From assembly GCA_046050125.1 (NCBI GenBank), contig JBJOQB010000210.1, positions 1 to 9,476 on the forward strand: DNA of 9,476 bases, given 5' to 3'. The stretch comes from JAHFQJ01 sp046050125. GTDB lineage: Bacteria > Pseudomonadota > Gammaproteobacteria > Burkholderiales > Burkholderiaceae. The notes under the pieces are model-generated. The model was given only the letters and a program-made list of their open reading frames with translations. It did not search any database and was not told the DNA's origin. The position numbers and the translations under genes were made by a program. Position 1 is the stretch's first letter; every line of letters begins with the position of its first letter. Shown one piece after another: positions 6,631-9,476 of this stretch.

Positions 6631-9390
6631 ATGTTAACTACATTATTCAAAAAAATTTTTGGTAGCCGTAACGATAGAATTATAAAGCACTATAAGCAAA
6701 TTGTAAGAAAAATCAATGCATTAGAAGCAAGTTTAGTTGAGTTAAGTGATGAAGCACTGACACAAAAAACACAGGAATTTAAACAAAGATATGCTAATAA
6801 TGAAACCTTAGATAGCTTATTACCAGAAGCTTTTGCAGTATGTCGTGAAGCCTCAAGACGTGTTATGAATATGCGTCATTTTGATGTGCAGTTAATTGGT
6901 GGTATGGCACTTCACTTTGGTAAAATTGCAGAAATGCGTACAGGTGAAGGTAAAACATTAATGGCTACATTACCTGCATATTTAAATGCTATTTCTGGTA
7001 ATGGTGTGCATGTGATTACTGTAAATGATTATTTAGCTGAACGAGATGCAAAATGGATGAGCAAGCTATTTAATTTTTTAGGTTTAACTGTAGGTATTAA
7101 TTTATCAAATATTCCGAATAAATTAAAGCAAGAAGCTTATCAGTCAGATATTACATATGGAACTAACAACGAATTTGGTTTTGATTATCTGCGTGATAAT
7201 ATGGTTTATGGTCAAAAAGATAAGGTGCAAAGAGGCTTAAATTTTGCAGTAGTTGATGAAGTAGACTCAATTTTAATTGATGAAGCTCGTACTCCGCTAA
7301 TTATATCAGGTATGGCAGAAGACCACACGGAACTTTATAACAAAATTGATGGTATTCCTGCATTATTGACTAGACAAATTGGCGAAGAGAAATCTGATGG
7401 CACAGGTATTGAAAAAGCAGGCGATTTCTTAATTGATGAGAAAAGCAATCAAGTGTTTTTAACAGAACAAGGGCATGAAAAAACTGAAGAAATTCTTTCT
7501 AATATGGGATTAATTCAAGAAGGAGATAGCCTTTATTCTCCTCATAATATCACATTAATGCATCATGTATACGCCGCATTGAGAGCTCATTATTTATACA
7601 ATAAAGACCAACACTATGTAGTGCAAGATGGCGAAATTATTATCGTTGATGAGTTCACAGGACGTTTAATGTCAGGGCGTAGATGGTCAGAAGGTTTACA
7701 TCAAGCTGTAGAAGCCAAAGAAAAAGTTGAGATTCAGCCAGAAAATCAAACAATGGCTTCAATTACATTCCAAAATTACTTCCGTATGTATGAAAAATTA
7801 GCTGGTATGACAGGTACAGCTGATACTGAAGCATACGAATTCCAAGAGATTTATGGACTAGAAACTGTTGTAATTCCAACAAATAGAAATGTTGTGCGTA
7901 AAGATTATCAAGACCAAATCTTTAAAAGTGTTACTGAAAAATATCGTGCAGTGATTAAGGATATTAAAGCTTGCTATGACAGAGGACAGCCTGTATTAGT
8001 TGGTACAACATCTATTGAAAATTCAGAATATATTTCAAATCTACTTAATGAAGAAAAGTTACATCACCAAGTGTTAAATGCAAAACAACATGCTAAAGAG
8101 GCAGATATTATTGCCCAAGCAGGTAAAAAAAGCATGATAACAATTGCTACAAATATGGCTGGGCGTGGTACTGATATTATTTTAGGTGGTAATGTTGAGG
8201 TTGGCATTAAATTAATTGAAAATGATGAAAATTTATTACCTCAATCTAAAACAGAACAAATAGAAATATTAAAGAAAAAATGGCAAGAAGAACATGCACT
8301 AATTAAAAGTTTTGGTGGCTTGCACATTATTGGTACTGAAAGGCATGAGAGTAGACGTATTGATAATCAATTAAGAGGTAGAGCGGGTAGACAGGGAGAC
8401 CCAGGTTCATCAAGATTTTATTTATCTTTAGATGATGATTTAATGCGTATCTTTGGTGGCGAAAAGTTAAAAGCTTTATTTACACGCTTAAAAATGCCAG
8501 ATGATGAGCCAATTGAGGCAAAAATGGTTTCACGTTCTATTGAAAGTGCTCAACGTAAAGTAGAAGGTAGAAACTTTGATGTGCGTAAGCAATTATTACA
8601 GTACGATGACGTTTCAAATGAGCAAAGAAAAGAAATTTATGCATTACGTAATCAAATTTTATCTCAAGATGAAGTTAGTGAATTAGTAAAAGATTTAATG
8701 CAAGATGTAGTTGAAAATGTAGTTGAAGAATATGTTCCTCAACAGTCGTTAGAAGAACAATGGCAAGTAGATAAATTACAGTCTATTTTAAAAAATGAAT
8801 GGCAGTTAGATATAGATTTGCATGCTAAAATTAATGGTTCAACAGCTATTTCAGCAGAAGATATACTAGATTTTGTAAAACAAGAAGTTACAACAAGCTA
8901 TGCAAATAAAGTAGAGTTAGTTGGTAAAGAAGGGTTTAATGATTTTGAACGTAGCGTTATGCTATCTAGTATTGACCATTATTGGAGAGAACATTTAGCT
9001 AATCTGGAGCATTTACGTCAGGGCATACATTTACGTGGTTATGCTCAAAAAGACCCTAAACAAGAGTATAAAAAAGAAGCATTTGAATTATTTAATACCT
9101 TATTAAAAGATATAAAATATAAGATAGTACAAACTATTTCAACAGTCCATGTACAGCCAGCTTCAGAAAATGTTAATGTTGCACAAGATGATTCAAATTC
9201 TAGCTATTTGGGTAACTTAGGCAATTCAGCAATTGAGTTAAGCAATAACCTTGGTATGCCTTTGACAGATGAGGCATCAAATTCAGCTAATCAAAATATA
9301 TCTTTTGAGAATTTGAATATAGGAAGAAATGAACCTTGCCCTTGTGGTAGTGGACAACGATATAAACAATGCCATGGGAAAATTGTTTAA
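6631..9390 (+). CDS. secA: Protein translocase ATPase subunit SecA
   Basis: SecA is the motor ATPase that drives unfolded preproteins through SecYEG at the inner membrane. The protein is 919 residues (E. coli 901). Domains in order: the first nucleotide-binding domain, with Walker A MRTGEGKT at 102-109 and the DEAD-type D209-E210, both at E. coli numbering; the preprotein-crosslinking region, roughly 230-380; MTGTA at 393-397; the second ATPase domain, with NMAGRGTD at 508-515 and the arginine-finger region QLRGRAGRQGD at 580-590; the helical scaffold/wing, with IDHYWREHL at 781-789; an Asn/Ser-rich linker, about 840-897; and a C-terminal zinc motif C903, C905, C914, H915, the SecB/lipid-binding tail. 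The start fits the family N-terminus and there is no in-frame start close upstream. No Shine-Dalgarno is evident before ATG 6631. It stands alone here, rather than beside lpxC as in many proteobacteria. Confidence 0.98.
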   Translation: MLTTLFKKIFGSRNDRIIKHYKQIVRKINALEASLVELSDEALTQKTQEFKQRYANNETLDSLLPEAFAVCREASRRVMNMRHFDVQLIGGMALHFGKIAEMRTGEGKTLMATLPAYLNAISGNGVHVITVNDYLAERDAKWMSKLFNFLGLTVGINLSNIPNKLKQEAYQSDITYGTNNEFGFDYLRDNMVYGQKDKVQRGLNFAVVDEVDSILIDEARTPLIISGMAEDHTELYNKIDGIPALLTRQIGEEKSDGTGIEKAGDFLIDEKSNQVFLTEQGHEKTEEILSNMGLIQEGDSLYSPHNITLMHHVYAALRAHYLYNKDQHYVVQDGEIIIVDEFTGRLMSGRRWSEGLHQAVEAKEKVEIQPENQTMASITFQNYFRMYEKLAGMTGTADTEAYEFQEIYGLETVVIPTNRNVVRKDYQDQIFKSVTEKYRAVIKDIKACYDRGQPVLVGTTSIENSEYISNLLNEEKLHHQVLNAKQHAKEADIIAQAGKKSMITIATNMAGRGTDIILGGNVEVGIKLIENDENLLPQSKTEQIEILKKKWQEEHALIKSFGGLHIIGTERHESRRIDNQLRGRAGRQGDPGSSRFYLSLDDDLMRIFGGEKLKALFTRLKMPDDEPIEAKMVSRSIESAQRKVEGRNFDVRKQLLQYDDVSNEQRKEIYALRNQILSQDEVSELVKDLMQDVVENVVEEYVPQQSLEEQWQVDKLQSILKNEWQLDIDLHAKINGSTAISAEDILDFVKQEVTTSYANKVELVGKEGFNDFERSVMLSSIDHYWREHLANLEHLRQGIHLRGYAQKDPKQEYKKEAFELFNTLLKDIKYKIVQTISTVHVQPASENVNVAQDDSNSSYLGNLGNSAIELSNNLGMPLTDEASNSANQNISFENLNIGRNEPCPCGSGQRYKQCHGKIV

Positions 9391-9427
9391 TTAAATATAT
9401 AACTTATAGTTTAGGTGTATTATTTTA

Positions 9428-9467
9428 AAAATGCATATATGATGTTTTAGATATATGCATTTTGTTT
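9428..9467 (+). terminator. Intrinsic terminator after secA
   Basis: ATGCATATAT at 9431-9440 and ATATATGCAT at 9451-9460 are perfect reverse complements around a 10-base loop. A9428-A9430 can pair with T9461-T9463, extending the stem to 13 bp. The tail TTTGTTT (9461-9467) supplies the U-rich run. The hairpin lies about 40 bases after the secA stop. The A-run on the left means it could also act on the opposite strand if a convergent gene lies beyond the window. The stem is AT-rich, so strength is less certain than for the rpoC terminator. Confidence 0.72.
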
Positions 9468-9476
9468 ATGGTGTTT

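Noticed and set aside
1..9476. Mobile elements, CRISPR arrays, tRNA genes, toxin-antitoxin or defence modules
   Set aside because: No transposase, regular spaced repeats, cloverleaf pattern or short paired genes were seen; the space is filled by four recognisable genes.

Overview
The window is an ordinary chromosomal segment of an AT-rich bacterium. It is almost fully coding, and all four genes lie on the + strand. The RpoC and SecA sequences have the length, motif spacing and N-termini of proteobacterial proteins. The SecA start (MLTTLFKKIFGSRNDR) and the RpoC start (MKALLDLFKQ) look betaproteobacterial, so a low-GC member of the Burkholderiales/Alcaligenaceae side is my best guess. That placement is recall of family resemblance, not a search, and I do not name a genus. 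Codons end mostly in A or T, and Shine-Dalgarno sites are weak or absent upstream of all three starts that can be inspected.

Layout: (1) 4-4533, rpoC, the RNA polymerase beta' subunit, complete, with an acidic C-terminal tail of roughly 95 residues beyond the E. coli end. (2) 4534-4678, an intergenic stretch with a small perfect hairpin followed by a strong intrinsic terminator and a weak candidate promoter. (3) 4679-5581 and 5638-6483, a tandem pair of paralogous trans-prenyltransferases of the squalene/phytoene synthase family, matching HpnC and HpnD. (4) 6484-6630, a hairpin just after the hpnD stop and a reasonable promoter for the next gene. (5) 6631-9390, secA, complete with its C-terminal zinc-binding motif, followed by a long AT-rich hairpin with a U-rich tail. 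The window ends at 9476 with no further gene visible. No gap exceeds 150 bases.

Functionally these are three independent units: transcription (rpoC), isoprenoid/hopanoid precursor synthesis (hpnC-hpnD) and protein export (secA). By known HpnCDE biochemistry, HpnD would condense two farnesyl diphosphates to presqualene diphosphate and HpnC would convert that to hydroxysqualene. The FAD enzyme HpnE, which finishes squalene, is not in this window. The unusual points are the gene order (hpnCD between rpoC and secA), the RpoC acidic tail and details of the intergenic signals. I found no evidence of a mobile element, defence system, CRISPR array, RNA gene or undescribed multi-gene system here.
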